46,718 nucleotides of DNA from Clostridiales bacterium (GTDB lineage Bacteria; Bacillota; Clostridia; Christensenellales; Borkfalkiaceae): the NCBI GenBank assembly GCA_015069265.1, contig SVIY01000002.1, forward strand, positions 1 to 46,718, given 5' to 3'. Both the position numbers and the translations under genes were made by a program. The notes beneath the pieces were generated by a model. That model saw only the letters and a list, made by a program, of their open reading frames with translations. It was not told the DNA's origin and did not search any database. Positions 23,626 to 33,304 of the stretch are shown here, one piece after another; positions within the stretch are counted from its first letter, which is position 1; each line of letters opens with the position of its first letter.

Positions 23626-24960
23626 ATGAAAGACATTATTCAAGCGGTAGAAAAAAACCGCCAACTCATTTTAGATGCAGAGCGCTACATTTGGAAAAAC
23701 CCCGAAACAGGTTTTAAGGAATTTAAGACTTCTAAATACATGGCGGAGCAATTTATTGCGCTTGGGTACAACCTTACCTACGCTGACAATATCACCGGCT
23801 TTTACACCGTTTTAGACACGGGAAAAGAAGGTCCTAACATATTAGTTTTGGGAGAGTTAGATTCCATAATCTGCCACAATCACCCCGATGCCGACGCACA
23901 GACGGGCGCAGTCCACTCTTGCGGACATAACGCGCAATGCGCAGCACTACTTGGGGTTGCGGCAGCGTTAAAGAAAAAAAGCATAATAGATAAACTTTGC
24001 GGTAAAATCACGCTTTGTGCCGTTCCCGCAGAAGAACTTTTGGAAATTGAGTTCCGCTCGCGCTTAAAAGAAAAAGGAATTATAAAATATTTTGGCGGAA
24101 AGGCAGAATTTTTATACCGTGGGTACTTTGACGGCGTAGACCTTGCCTTTATGGTGCACACTTCGGTTGGCGATGAGTTTTATACACGTTCTGGCGCGAT
24201 AGGTTGTATTGCAAAAAACATAATATATAAAGGCAAGTCGGCACACGCAGGTGGAAGTCCGTGGGACGGCAAAAACGCGCTTTACGCAGCCACTCTCGGC
24301 ATAAACGCGTGCAATGCAATTAGAGAGCGTTTCAAGGAAAATGACGTTATTAGATTCCACCCCATAATCACAAACGGCGGTGCAATAGTAAACGCCATTC
24401 CCGAATCGACTGTTTTAGAGAGTTTTGTAAGAGGTAAAACCTTTGAAGCCATAACGTCTGCTAACAAACAAATTAACCAAGCCCTTTGTGGCGCGGCACT
24501 TTCTATCGGTGCAAACGTTGAGATTATTGACACGCCTGGGTACGCTCCCTTATCAAACTCTAAAGAAATGATAAATCTTTCCGAACAAGCCTTTAAGAGT
24601 GTCTACCCCGACCAGACGTTTAAAAAACACGACATATATTGGTCGGCAAGCACGGATATGGGCGACCTTTCTTGCATAATGCCCGTAGTTCACCCCTATG
24701 CTCCTGGCGCAGTTGGAACTGCCCACGGCGACGACTATTATATTAAAGACAAAGAAAAAGCCTGCATTATGAGTGCAGTGTGGCAATTATCTTTACTCAC
24801 CCTACTGTTAGAAAACGGCGGAGAAAAGGCAAAAGAAGTTATCGCCAACTACACTCCCGTATTTAACAGCAAAGAAGAATACTTTGCTTACTGCGATTCA
24901 ATCTCACATTCAGGTGACAGAATTAAATACAGTGCAGACAAAATAGAAGTAGAGGTATAG
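23626..24960 (+). CDS. M20-family amidohydrolase / metallopeptidase
   Basis: 444 residues. Zinc-dependent amide hydrolase of the M20 family (aminobenzoyl-glutamate hydrolase/aminoacylase type). Seen: ERYIWKNPETGFKEFKTSKY at the start; VLGELDSIICHNHP and AVHSCGHNAQCAALLGVAAAL (metal ligands; CGHN instead of the commoner CGHD); the catalytic Glu pair in VPAEELLEIEF; MVHTS; the dimerisation insert with GKSAHAGGSPWDGKNAL; and the C-terminal SASTDMGDLSCIMPVVHPY, again a metal His. It removes an acyl or amino acid from an amide substrate. It is 12 bp after tilS and 1 bp before the first AAC(3)-like gene, so an acylation/deacylation partnership with those is possible. Confidence 0.9.
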   Translation: MKDIIQAVEKNRQLILDAERYIWKNPETGFKEFKTSKYMAEQFIALGYNLTYADNITGFYTVLDTGKEGPNILVLGELDSIICHNHPDADAQTGAVHSCGHNAQCAALLGVAAALKKKSIIDKLCGKITLCAVPAEELLEIEFRSRLKEKGIIKYFGGKAEFLYRGYFDGVDLAFMVHTSVGDEFYTRSGAIGCIAKNIIYKGKSAHAGGSPWDGKNALYAATLGINACNAIRERFKENDVIRFHPIITNGGAIVNAIPESTVLESFVRGKTFEAITSANKQINQALCGAALSIGANVEIIDTPGYAPLSNSKEMINLSEQAFKSVYPDQTFKKHDIYWSASTDMGDLSCIMPVVHPYAPGAVGTAHGDDYYIKDKEKACIMSAVWQLSLLTLLLENGGEKAKEVIANYTPVFNSKEEYFAYCDSISHSGDRIKYSADKIEVEV

Positions 24961-24961
24961 T

Positions 24962-25825
24962 ATGGTAACCCAAAAGGACGTTTGTGAAACGTTAAAATCG
25001 CTTGGTATAAAAAATGGCGATATTTTGCTTTTCCACTCGTCACTTAAAAGCTTTGGCGAGATAGAAAATGGTGCGGATACAGTTATAGACGGAGTGCTTG
25101 ACGCAGTTGGGACGAATGGGACTGCCGTTGTTCCCACACTAGTTCAAAAAGATTTTTCAAACGCATACAAAAACTGGAACAAAGACACTTCCCCCTCCGA
25201 CGTTGGCTTTATAACCGAAACGTTTAGAAAACGAAAAAACGCAATCCGCTCCGACCAAGCAACGCACAGTGTTTCGGCAATTGGGAAAATGGCAGAATTT
25301 TTAACCAATTCTCATTCCTCTTTCGGTCCCAGGTTTCACGCATACGGCGATTACGCATTCTCCCACGGTTCACCATGGCAAAAGATGTATGACAACGGTG
25401 CAAAAGTGGTGTTTATGGGTTGCGGACTTGAAGCAAACACCTTCCATCATTTTATAGAAGCGATTTACACCGAGGAGATTTTTTCAACACTCCCCGATAA
25501 CGATAAGGTTAAGCAAATGAAAAAGGTAATTGTCGACTTTTCTATGCGCAATGAACACCAAAATCAACTTATAGCCGAAAATAACGGCGGTCCTCCCCAC
25601 ACTTTAATTCGTTTTTCATTTGGCAAAAGAAGGACGAACAACGTGGTTATGGATAAGGAATTATATAAAGAAGGATATTGTGGTCCTTCAAAATTTTTGT
25701 TATTTGACGTTAAAGAATACGTGGATACCTTTTTAGAGCATTTAAGAGCTCATCCCGAAGAATATTATTCTAACGACATCCTAAATTGGATAGAAAAAGC
25801 CAAAAATACGGCTAAGGAGAACTGA
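24962..25825 (+). CDS. AAC(3)-family N-acetyltransferase, first of a tandem pair
   Basis: 287 residues, the usual length of the aminoglycoside 3-N-acetyltransferase family. Features: DILLFHSSLKSFGEIENGAD (CoA-binding start), VVPTL, then RSDQATHSVSAIGKMAEFL (the conserved R-S-x-x-x-x-H-S segment), YAFSHGSPWQKMYDNGAKVVFMG and the His pair in TFHHFIEAIY. It uses acetyl-CoA to acylate an amine. Many chromosomal members have no shown role in drug resistance, so resistance should not be assumed. The next gene is a close paralogue. GAGGT five bases before the ATG is the ribosome site. Confidence 0.88.
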   Translation: MVTQKDVCETLKSLGIKNGDILLFHSSLKSFGEIENGADTVIDGVLDAVGTNGTAVVPTLVQKDFSNAYKNWNKDTSPSDVGFITETFRKRKNAIRSDQATHSVSAIGKMAEFLTNSHSSFGPRFHAYGDYAFSHGSPWQKMYDNGAKVVFMGCGLEANTFHHFIEAIYTEEIFSTLPDNDKVKQMKKVIVDFSMRNEHQNQLIAENNGGPPHTLIRFSFGKRRTNNVVMDKELYKEGYCGPSKFLLFDVKEYVDTFLEHLRAHPEEYYSNDILNWIEKAKNTAKEN

Positions 25826-25826
25826 T

Positions 25827-26669
25827 ATGGTAACTAAAAAAGACGTTTGTGAAACTTTAAAATCGCTCGGCGTTAAAAATGGCGATATTTTGCTTTTCCA
25901 CTCCTCGCTTAAAAGCTTTGGACAAACTGAAAACGGCGCGGACACGATAATAGACGGTGCTCTAGAGGCAGTTGGAGAGGACGGAACGTTGGTTGCCCCC
26001 ACCTTGCTTACCAAAAGTTTTTACGTCGCTTACGATATTTTTGATAAAAACACTTCGCCGTGCGAAGTAGGACTTATTCCCGAAACAATGAGGAAACGCC
26101 CCAACGCACTCCGCTCTGACCAAGCGACGCACAGTGTTTCGGCAATCGGGAAAATGGCGGAGTTTTTAACCAACTCTCACTCCACTTCAAAGCCTAGAAA
26201 GTTCCCCTATGGCGACTACGCTTTCTCTCACGGCTCTCCGTGGCAGAAAATGTACGACCTAAACGCAAAGGTGGTTATGATGGGCGCACCGTACGACACG
26301 ATAACCTTCCGCCACTTTGTAGAAGCAATTTATAGTGAAAAAATTATAGATAGCGTAAAGGACGAAAACGTTCGCGAACAACTGCGCGCAAGACTCGTAA
26401 CCTACGACACCATAACCGAATACAAGGATATCGTGCGCCAAACGGGAAACCCTGCTTCCACCGACCTTATAAGATTTCAGTTTGGTACGAAAGAATCGCA
26501 AACGCTTGACCCAAGTATTTGTAAAACGGCTTACTGCGGTTCATCTCTCTTTACCGTATTTAACTGCAAGGACTACGTAGACGGTATGCTTAACGATATT
26601 GAAGCTAACCCAGAAAAGTATTATAACGCGCATATAGTAGAGTTTATAAGCAAAGTAAAATCTCTATAA
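25827..26669 (+). CDS. AAC(3)-family N-acetyltransferase, second of a tandem pair
   Basis: 280 residues, clearly a duplicate of the gene just before: the first 80 residues are nearly the same (KKDVCETLKSLGVKNGDILL; SSLKSFGQTENGADTIIDG), as are RSDQATHSVSAIGKMAEFL and YAFSHGSPWQKMYDLNAKVV. The copies differ most around residues 160-235, where the acceptor should bind (second copy ITFRHFVEAIYSEKIIDSV). That pattern suggests separate substrates after duplication. AAGGAG precedes the ATG by 8 nt. It is the last gene of the tilS run. Confidence 0.88.
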   Translation: MVTKKDVCETLKSLGVKNGDILLFHSSLKSFGQTENGADTIIDGALEAVGEDGTLVAPTLLTKSFYVAYDIFDKNTSPCEVGLIPETMRKRPNALRSDQATHSVSAIGKMAEFLTNSHSTSKPRKFPYGDYAFSHGSPWQKMYDLNAKVVMMGAPYDTITFRHFVEAIYSEKIIDSVKDENVREQLRARLVTYDTITEYKDIVRQTGNPASTDLIRFQFGTKESQTLDPSICKTAYCGSSLFTVFNCKDYVDGMLNDIEANPEKYYNAHIVEFISKVKSL

Positions 26670-26755
26670 TTTCGACAAATTAACAAATTTTACTAGTATT
26701 TTTTTAAGCGACGGTATATAATATATATGATAAAATAATAAAAAGGAGATATACA

Positions 26756-27202
26756 ATGAAAATTTCAAGCAACCTCATCACAGCAGTTTTAACAATCGTT
26801 CTTGGCGCATTGCTTATAATCTTTAAGGGCTTTATCCTTAACATTGCAATGACCATAGTCGGTGTTGGCCTAATCGTTTGGGCAGTTATCGACGCACTCG
26901 ACAAAAAATGGACCCCCGCCATTATAAAAGGCGTTGCCGGTGTTCTATTAATCGTTTTAGGCTGGCTTATAACCGGTATTATCCTATACGTATTAGCAGG
27001 ACTTCTCCTAGTTTATGCAGTATACCAAATTTACCTTTTGGTAACGGCTAAAAAGAAAAAATGGGAACTTTTCGTTCAACCCGTTTTGTTTGCCCTCATT
27101 GCAATTCTTTTCTTCTTGCAAGGCTTTGGTTGGGCGTTCGTTGTAGCAGGAATTATCCTTGTAATCCAAGGCATCCTCGCCCTCATCGCTTGTTTTAAGT
27201 AA
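26756..27202 (+). CDS. DUF308/HdeD-like small membrane protein
   Basis: 148 residues with about six short hydrophobic segments in pairs (ITAVLTIVLGALLIIFKGF, IAMTIVGVGLIVWAVIDALD, GVAGVLLIVLGWLITGIILY, and so on). Glycine-rich, evenly spaced helices of this size are usual for the DUF308/HdeD group, whose role is mostly unknown (acid stress in enterics). A strong ribosome site (AAAAGGAGATATACA) precedes the ATG and a TATAAT-like box lies near 26714-26719. It is a single-gene unit closed by the terminator at 27216-27243. Confidence 0.75.
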   Translation: MKISSNLITAVLTIVLGALLIIFKGFILNIAMTIVGVGLIVWAVIDALDKKWTPAIIKGVAGVLLIVLGWLITGIILYVLAGLLLVYAVYQIYLLVTAKKKKWELFVQPVLFALIAILFFLQGFGWAFVVAGIILVIQGILALIACFK

Positions 27203-27215
27203 TTGAGTTAAAATT

Positions 27216-27243
27216 AAACCCCGTATCTTGCGATACGGGGTTT
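27216..27243. terminator. Bidirectional terminator
   Basis: AAACCCCGTATC, loop TTGC, GATACGGGGTTT: a 12-bp perfect stem with a T-run on the plus side and A-rich sequence before it. It serves the DUF308-like gene from the left and the DJ-1 gene from the right. Confidence 0.9.
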
Positions 27244-27250
27244 TTTGTTA

Positions 27251-27778
27251 TTAAAATTTAGGTGTTATTTGTAAATATTCGCAGATTTTGAGCGCGAACT
27301 CCATTGCCGACCTAGGTCCGTTTGCAGTGATTACGTTTCCGTCCACTTGAACGTTTTCGCCCGTGTAGATAGAACGTTTCTTTATTTCGTCTATAAAATC
27401 GGTTGCAGGATAGCAAGTTGCCTTTTTTCCGTCAATCAAGCCGTGTTTAGCTAGCACTACTGCTGGGGACGCGCATATTGCAGACACGAGTTTTTTACTC
27501 TCAAACATCGCTTTAACGCACTCTACTGCCTTTTGGCACTCGGAAACGTACTTTGCGCCGGGCATTCCACCAGGAATCACTATTCCGTCATAATCGTCTT
27601 CTTTTAATTGGTCTATAGTGTAATCGGCTTTTATAGTTATTCCGTGAGAGCAAGTAACTTCCTTTCCCCTAACAGAGAACACGTCGCATTGAACGTCTGC
27701 GCGCCTCAATATATCTATCGGGGTTATCGCTTCAATTTCTTCAGTTCCGTCACTGATTAAAACTGCTATCTTTTTCAT
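27251..27778 (-). CDS. DJ-1/PfpI family protein
   Basis: 175 residues. It begins KKIAVLISDGTEEIEAITPI (first strand with the conserved Glu), has YDGIVIPGGMPGAKYVSE, and the nucleophile elbow SAICASPAVVLAKHGLIDGK with its Cys, then ITANGPRSAMEFALKICEYL. This is the ThiJ/YajL-type single-domain form; proposed roles are glyoxal handling and protein deglycation or redox sensing. Its start is 2 bp after the SGNH hydrolase stop, so the two are co-transcribed. Confidence 0.92.
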   Translation of the reverse strand: MKKIAVLISDGTEEIEAITPIDILRRADVQCDVFSVRGKEVTCSHGITIKADYTIDQLKEDDYDGIVIPGGMPGAKYVSECQKAVECVKAMFESKKLVSAICASPAVVLAKHGLIDGKKATCYPATDFIDEIKKRSIYTGENVQVDGNVITANGPRSAMEFALKICEYLQITPKF

Positions 27779-27780
27779 AG

Positions 27781-28410
27781 TTACTCCTCTATAGTTTTTG
27801 CAAGACGCTCTGCTAAAATCTTGTGGCTCTCTTCGGTTAGGTGAACTCCGTCCACCCCTACCGCTAAATCAGTATTTTCAATATATTTTATACCGTTTTT
27901 CTCACAATACTCTTTTGATAAAAGGTTGTATTTTTGGCTTTTTTCGGTAGCGCCGTGATACATTCCGTCTGCTTTAGCATATTCGGTATTTTCGTTGACT
28001 AGCGGAATTCCCGACACGATAAGTTCGGGGGTGGTCTTATCTATTTGAGATTTATATCCCTTTATAAACCCAATAAACTTCACTAGCATATTAAATATGT
28101 CTTCTGCCGAATTAGAATAGTCTGCTTTAAGTTCGTTCGTGCCGAGCATTAAAACAAAATAGTCAATCCTATCGTGCGTATCTAGACAAGGTTTGAGATA
28201 ATCAAACCCAATTCTACCCTCTCTACCAGGGCGTTTGTCCTCGGAGAAAAACGTTCTTGAATTAAGTCCTTCCTCAATGACCTCATATTCTTCTCCTAAA
28301 TTACACTTTAACAACCTTGTCCAACGTTTATCTTCGCCGTATCTTAAATGGTCGGTTCCGGAAATATATCCCCAAGTGTTAGAGTCGCCGTAACATAAAA
28401 TTCTTTTCAT
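27781..28410 (-). CDS. SGNH/GDSL hydrolase
   Basis: 209 residues. Block I CYGDSNTWGYISGTDHLRYG carries the nucleophile Ser; LNSRTFFSEDK and block III LMLGTNELKADY follow; the C-terminal block V is VGVDGVHLTEESHKILAERL with the Asp-x-x-His pair. There is no signal peptide, so it acts in the cytoplasm, like arylesterase/TesA-like carbohydrate or lipid esterases. AGAAGG precedes the ATG. It is the first gene of a two-gene unit with DJ-1, with its own promoter. Confidence 0.92.
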   Translation of the reverse strand: MKRILCYGDSNTWGYISGTDHLRYGEDKRWTRLLKCNLGEEYEVIEEGLNSRTFFSEDKRPGREGRIGFDYLKPCLDTHDRIDYFVLMLGTNELKADYSNSAEDIFNMLVKFIGFIKGYKSQIDKTTPELIVSGIPLVNENTEYAKADGMYHGATEKSQKYNLLSKEYCEKNGIKYIENTDLAVGVDGVHLTEESHKILAERLAKTIEE

Positions 28411-28438
28411 ATATACCTTCTTTAATATATTCGCGTTT

Positions 28439-28467
28439 ATTATATCACTTTAGCCCCTATTAGTCAA
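28439..28467 (-). promoter_or_regulatory. Promoter of the SGNH hydrolase/DJ-1 unit
   Basis: On the minus strand TTGACT (28462-28467), 17-bp spacer, TATAAT (28439-28444); the ATG lies about 28 bp further. Confidence 0.8.
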
Positions 28468-28477
28468 TGAAATAATA

Positions 28478-28508
28478 AAAAGACTACCCTTATAAAAGGA
28501 TAGTCTTT
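28478..28508 (-). terminator. groESL terminator
   Basis: AAAGACTA-C-CCTT pairs with AAGG-A-TAGTCTTT around a short loop (12 pairs, one mismatch). On the minus strand a TTTTATTATT run follows. It is 32 bp past the groEL stop. Confidence 0.85.
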
Positions 28509-28539
28509 ATTTGCTTTTATGAAGCTTTGGAGTGGACTC

Positions 28540-30165
<1,626 letters not shown>

Positions 30166-30178
30166 TTAGTTTGCCTCC

Positions 30179-30463
30179 TTATTCTACAATCGCCAAAATG
30201 TCGCTTTGGCGAATAATCGTCAATTCTTTGCCGTCTACCTTAAATTCACTACCTGCATACTTTGAGTAGAGAACGGTATCCCCAACTTTTACTTGCATAA
30301 CGATTTCCTTTCCGTCGATAACTCCGCCGGGGCCTACCGCTACGATTTTTGCCATTTGTTGCTTTTCTTGAGATGCAGAGGGAAGAATAAATCCGCTTTG
30401 AGTTCTCTCCTCCGTTTCAACGCTCTCAACTACTACCTTATCAAACAAGGGTTTAACTTTCAT
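30179..30463 (-). CDS. groES: Co-chaperonin GroES (Hsp10)
   Basis: 94 residues from the ATG at 30463, chosen because GGAGGT lies at 30473-30478 and the family begins MKVKPLFDKVVVE. An in-frame GTG further upstream would start inside the CIRCE/promoter region and is rejected. Features: the mobile loop TEERTQSGFILPSASQEKQQ and VKVGDTVLYSKYAGSEFKVDGKEL. It forms the heptameric lid of GroEL. First gene of the operon. Confidence 0.98.
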   Translation of the reverse strand: MKVKPLFDKVVVESVETEERTQSGFILPSASQEKQQMAKIVAVGPGGVIDGKEIVMQVKVGDTVLYSKYAGSEFKVDGKELTIIRQSDILAIVE

Positions 30464-30486
30464 ATATTTTATACCTCCGATTGTTT

Positions 30487-30513
30487 TTGGCACTCTCGCA
30501 CTTAAAGTGCTAA
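30487..30513 (-). promoter_or_regulatory. CIRCE element (HrcA operator)
   Basis: On the minus strand TTAGCACTT-N9-GAGTGCCAA; the consensus is TTAGCACTC-N9-GAGTGCTAA, so each arm has one change. It overlaps the expected transcription start and lies between the -10 box and the groES ribosome site. In Bacillota HrcA binds here to hold down groESL until heat stress. Confidence 0.92.
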
Positions 30514-30518
30514 CTCTA

Positions 30519-30546
30519 ATTATACACACGCAAAATTTTTTGTCAA
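30519..30546 (-). promoter_or_regulatory. Sigma-A promoter of groESL
   Basis: On the minus strand TTGACA (30541-30546), 16-bp spacer, TATAAT (30519-30524). The CIRCE follows 5 bp after the -10 box. Confidence 0.88.
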
Positions 30547-30667
30547 TAGATTACTGCCAATATTTACCATTTTTTAAATTTATTTTCGACACACACTAAA
30601 CTATTAGAATAAAAGCTTAAAATTATTGTCGAACTTTCAAATTTTCAAACAATGCTTGTCTAACAAA

Positions 30668-30694
30668 AAAGCGACCGCTAAATGCGGTCGCTTT
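30668..30694 (-). terminator. Terminator behind the Pro/Glu-repeat membrane protein
   Basis: AAAGCGACCGC, loop TAAAT, GCGGTCGCTTT: an 11-bp perfect stem, 14 bp past the stop of the gene at 30709. On the minus strand a TTTTTTG run overlaps and follows the stem. Confidence 0.85.
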
Positions 30695-30708
30695 AAGTTT
30701 CACTGAAA

Positions 30709-31428
30709 TTAACCGATAGTTTCTTTGAGGTTGGAAACTGCGTTTACTGCGTTGTAACGCGTTTTAGCCTCAATTCCTTGTTCTGCGATAAGAGCATCGA
30801 TAAGTTTCATTGCGTTCTTGAAACCTCTGTCGCTTCTTACCTTAACCATCATAGGAATTTCAACGTACGATTTAACGTCGCTCAAATCTTTCTGGAAGAA
30901 AATCTTTTGGTCGAAAGCATTAACGTCGAGAGCCAAGTGAAGTCTCATCGTCTTGCCACGAATGGTAAGTCTTGCAACGAGTTTTCTACCTAAACGGAAA
31001 GATACGCCTTTGGTAGAAACGCGAGGATTGATTTTACGGAGCGAAATAAATTTATTGTAAATCGCATCGTAATAACCGTGAACCTTGTCGCCAAGTCCGA
31101 GAAGTTTTTCTGCGAAAGCGATTCTCTTTGCAACGTCAATACCTTCTTGAACGTCAGCAACCTCAACTTCTTCAACAGGAGCTTCTGCAACTTCCTCTAC
31201 GGGTTCAGCAGGCGCTTCTTCGGTTACTGCAACTTCTTCAACCGGTGCTTCCACAACTTCCTCTACGGGTTCAGCAGGCGCAACGGGTGCTTGTTCTTCT
31301 TTTTTATTGGGTTTTCTGTCAACCAAAATCGGACCCTTTGCTGCTCTTGATTTGATAACCAAGTATTCAACTAAAAGTACGACAACGGCTACAGCGATAC
31401 ATAACAACAACTTAATCCAAGGATTCAT
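30709..31428 (-). CDS. Membrane-anchored protein with Pro/Glu repeat and conserved C-terminal domain
   Basis: 239 residues. A single N-terminal membrane helix (about 6-25) is followed by a basic patch, a low-complexity Glu/Pro/Val/Ala spacer (about 45-95) built on repeats such as APAEPVEEV, and a globular domain (about 95-239: FAEKLLGLGDKVHGYYDAIY, RLGRKLVARLTIRGKTMRLH, VEIPMMVKVRSDRGFKNAMK). I cannot name the domain, but the pattern suggests a compact alpha/beta fold held away from the membrane by a stiff acidic linker. A 28-bp DNA direct repeat (31188-31215 and 31254-31281, 66-bp period) underlies the spacer. It is a single-gene unit with its own promoter and terminator. Confidence 0.8.
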   Translation of the reverse strand: MNPWIKLLLCIAVAVVVLLVEYLVIKSRAAKGPILVDRKPNKKEEQAPVAPAEPVEEVVEAPVEEVAVTEEAPAEPVEEVAEAPVEEVEVADVQEGIDVAKRIAFAEKLLGLGDKVHGYYDAIYNKFISLRKINPRVSTKGVSFRLGRKLVARLTIRGKTMRLHLALDVNAFDQKIFFQKDLSDVKSYVEIPMMVKVRSDRGFKNAMKLIDALIAEQGIEAKTRYNAVNAVSNLKETIG

Positions 31429-31466
31429 AGTCTTTCTCCTTTGAGTTTAATATTTTCTTATTGAAA

Positions 31467-31495
31467 ATTATAGCACACTAAAATTTTATTGTCAA
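31467..31495 (-). promoter_or_regulatory. Promoter of the Pro/Glu-repeat membrane protein
   Basis: On the minus strand TTGACA (31490-31495), 17-bp spacer, TATAAT (31467-31472): a full consensus. AAAGGAG precedes the start codon at 31428. Confidence 0.85.
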
Positions 31496-31560
31496 TACTA
31501 ATTTATAAAATAAATTAACTAAAATTGCCTGTCCTGCAAATATTTTTTCCAAATTTTACC

Positions 31561-33027
31561 TTAAGACTGCCTTTTAGGCTCGCAAGTGACGTTTATGCCT
31601 AGTTTTTTAAGCGTCTTATCGTCAACGTGCGAAAGTACTACCGAGGAGTGCATCTGCGCGCCTTTAAGTTTGGATAATTGGTCCATAGCTTTTTTTGCCG
31701 TGGGGTTAGTAGCCGCGCTTACCGCTAGCGACAGCAACGTTTCGTCCGTATGAAGTCTTGGGTTAGCGCTTCCCATATGGTTTACTTTGAGTTTTTGTAT
31801 AGGTTCTATTACCTTTGAGGATATAACGTCCACCGAATCGTCTATACCTGCAAGTGCTTTAAGACCGTTTAAGAGCGCAGCAGCGCTTGCGCCTAGGAGG
31901 TCGCCCGTCTTGCCAACGACTATTTCTCCCGTGCAAAGTTGCAACGCGCACCCCGGCGCGCCCGTAAGCGCCTCTTTTTCGAGCGCAGGCTTTACTACCG
32001 CACGGTCCGCCGTTGTAATTTGCATTCTCTGCATTAAAATTTCTATCTTTGAGATAACCTCTTTGCCGATTAAACCGCGACGAACGTCGACTTGCGCTGC
32101 ATAGTACCTACGAATAATTTCTTGCTTGCACGCATTTTCAACCAAATCTTTGTCTACGATACAGTACCCAGCCATATTGACCCCCATATCGGTAGGCGAC
32201 TTATACGGGGACTGTCCCATAATTTTGCTCATCATTGCAGATAGAACGGGGAAAATTTCCACGTCTCTATTGTAGTTGACCGCCATTTTGCCGTATGCTT
32301 CCAAATGGAAGGGGTCAATCATGTTCATATCGTTAAGGTCGGCAGTAGCCGCCTCGTACGCCGTGTTAACGGGGTGTTTTAAGGGTAAATTCCAGATGGG
32401 GAAGGTCTCGTACTTTGCATACCCTGCCTTAACTCCGCGTTTATTCTCGTGATAGAGTTGCGATAGGCAGGTCGCCATTTTACCGCTTCCTGGACCGGGG
32501 GCGGTAACCACGACGAGCGGACGAGTAGTAACGACATACTCGTTCTTGCCATACCCCTCTTCGCTCACTATCTTTTCCACTTCAGAGGGATATCCCTCGA
32601 TAGGATAGTGCTTATAGACCTTGATACCGCGCATTTCTAGACGCTTTTGGAAAGCCACAACCGACGGTTGCTCTGCAAAACGAGTAAGAACTACGCTCCC
32701 AACGTAAAAGCCGCGACCTTTGAAAATGTCTATAAGTCTTAAAACGTCCATATCGTACGTTATACCTAGGTCGCTTCTAGTCTTGTTCTTCTCAATGTCG
32801 TTAGCATTGATAACGATTAATATCTCCGCTTTGTCTTTTAGTTGAGAGAGCATTTTTATCTTACTGTCAGGCTCAAATCCCGGCAAAACTCTCGCCGCGT
32901 GATAGTCGTCGAAAAGTTTTCCACCGAATTCGAGGTACAGTTTATCGCCGAACATCTCTATTCTTTCCAAGATTTTCGCCGACTGCATTTCCAAATATTT
33001 AGCGTTGTCAAATCCACGTTTTTCCAT
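31561..33027 (-). CDS. DUF1846 family protein
   Basis: 488 residues, the usual size of DUF1846 proteins, which are common in Bacillota and have solved structures but no agreed function. The family pattern is clear: GFDNAKYLEMQSAKILERIE, YLEFGGKLFDDYHAARVLPG, ILIVINANDIEKNKTRSDLG, a nucleotide-binding-like VVTAPGPGSGKMATCLSQLY (P-loop resembling GPGSGK, about residues 175-190), and DMGVNMAGYCIVDK. It is the last gene of an operon with an HprK-like kinase and a PqqD-like protein, 13 bp after the latter. This context may be informative for a family of unknown role. No strong terminator is seen after it. Confidence 0.88.
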   Translation of the reverse strand: MEKRGFDNAKYLEMQSAKILERIEMFGDKLYLEFGGKLFDDYHAARVLPGFEPDSKIKMLSQLKDKAEILIVINANDIEKNKTRSDLGITYDMDVLRLIDIFKGRGFYVGSVVLTRFAEQPSVVAFQKRLEMRGIKVYKHYPIEGYPSEVEKIVSEEGYGKNEYVVTTRPLVVVTAPGPGSGKMATCLSQLYHENKRGVKAGYAKYETFPIWNLPLKHPVNTAYEAATADLNDMNMIDPFHLEAYGKMAVNYNRDVEIFPVLSAMMSKIMGQSPYKSPTDMGVNMAGYCIVDKDLVENACKQEIIRRYYAAQVDVRRGLIGKEVISKIEILMQRMQITTADRAVVKPALEKEALTGAPGCALQLCTGEIVVGKTGDLLGASAAALLNGLKALAGIDDSVDVISSKVIEPIQKLKVNHMGSANPRLHTDETLLSLAVSAATNPTAKKAMDQLSKLKGAQMHSSVVLSHVDDKTLKKLGINVTCEPKRQS

Positions 33028-33040
33028 TGTAAATCGCCTC

Positions 33041-33304
33041 TTATTTAACTAAACCTGCTTTCGTTAAGTTGTCCACGAAAGTTTTTACGTCCTTTCTAGC
33101 TTCTTCCTCTGTCACGTCGTACTCGCCTAATAGCACTCCGACAAGTTCTTCTTCAGTCGCACCGTCTTCTAGCTTTTTCCATAAAAGTGCGCTTGATTCG
33201 TTGAGTTTTATTATTCCGTTAAAACTTTGAGTTGCCTTGCCGACTGCAACGACAATTCTCTGCCCCGCAACTTCGCGAAGCACAAATCCATCTTTAATCT
33301 TCAT
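33041..33304 (-). CDS. PqqD-family peptide-binding protein
   Basis: 87 residues from the ATG at 33304, which has AGGGAG 8 nt upstream; an in-frame GTG two codons earlier is too near that site. The sequence (KDGFVLREVAGQRIVVAVGK, IKLNESSALLWKKLEDGATE, VTEEEARKDVKTFVDNLTKA) is a typical PqqD/RRE winged-helix protein, the domain that carries precursor peptides to modifying enzymes in RiPP pathways. It overlaps the kinase gene by 11 bp. No radical-SAM enzyme or clear precursor peptide was found nearby, so its partner is unknown. Confidence 0.88.
   Translation of the reverse strand: MKIKDGFVLREVAGQRIVVAVGKATQSFNGIIKLNESSALLWKKLEDGATEEELVGVLLGEYDVTEEEARKDVKTFVDNLTKAGLVK

Noticed and set aside
24962-26669. 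Calling the tandem acyltransferases aminoglycoside-resistance genes
   Set aside because: The family includes many chromosomal members without shown resistance; sequence alone does not decide it.
30463-30529. Longer GroES with 22 extra N-terminal residues
   Set aside because: It would begin with GTG inside the promoter/CIRCE region; the ATG at 30463 has a proper ribosome site and fits the family.
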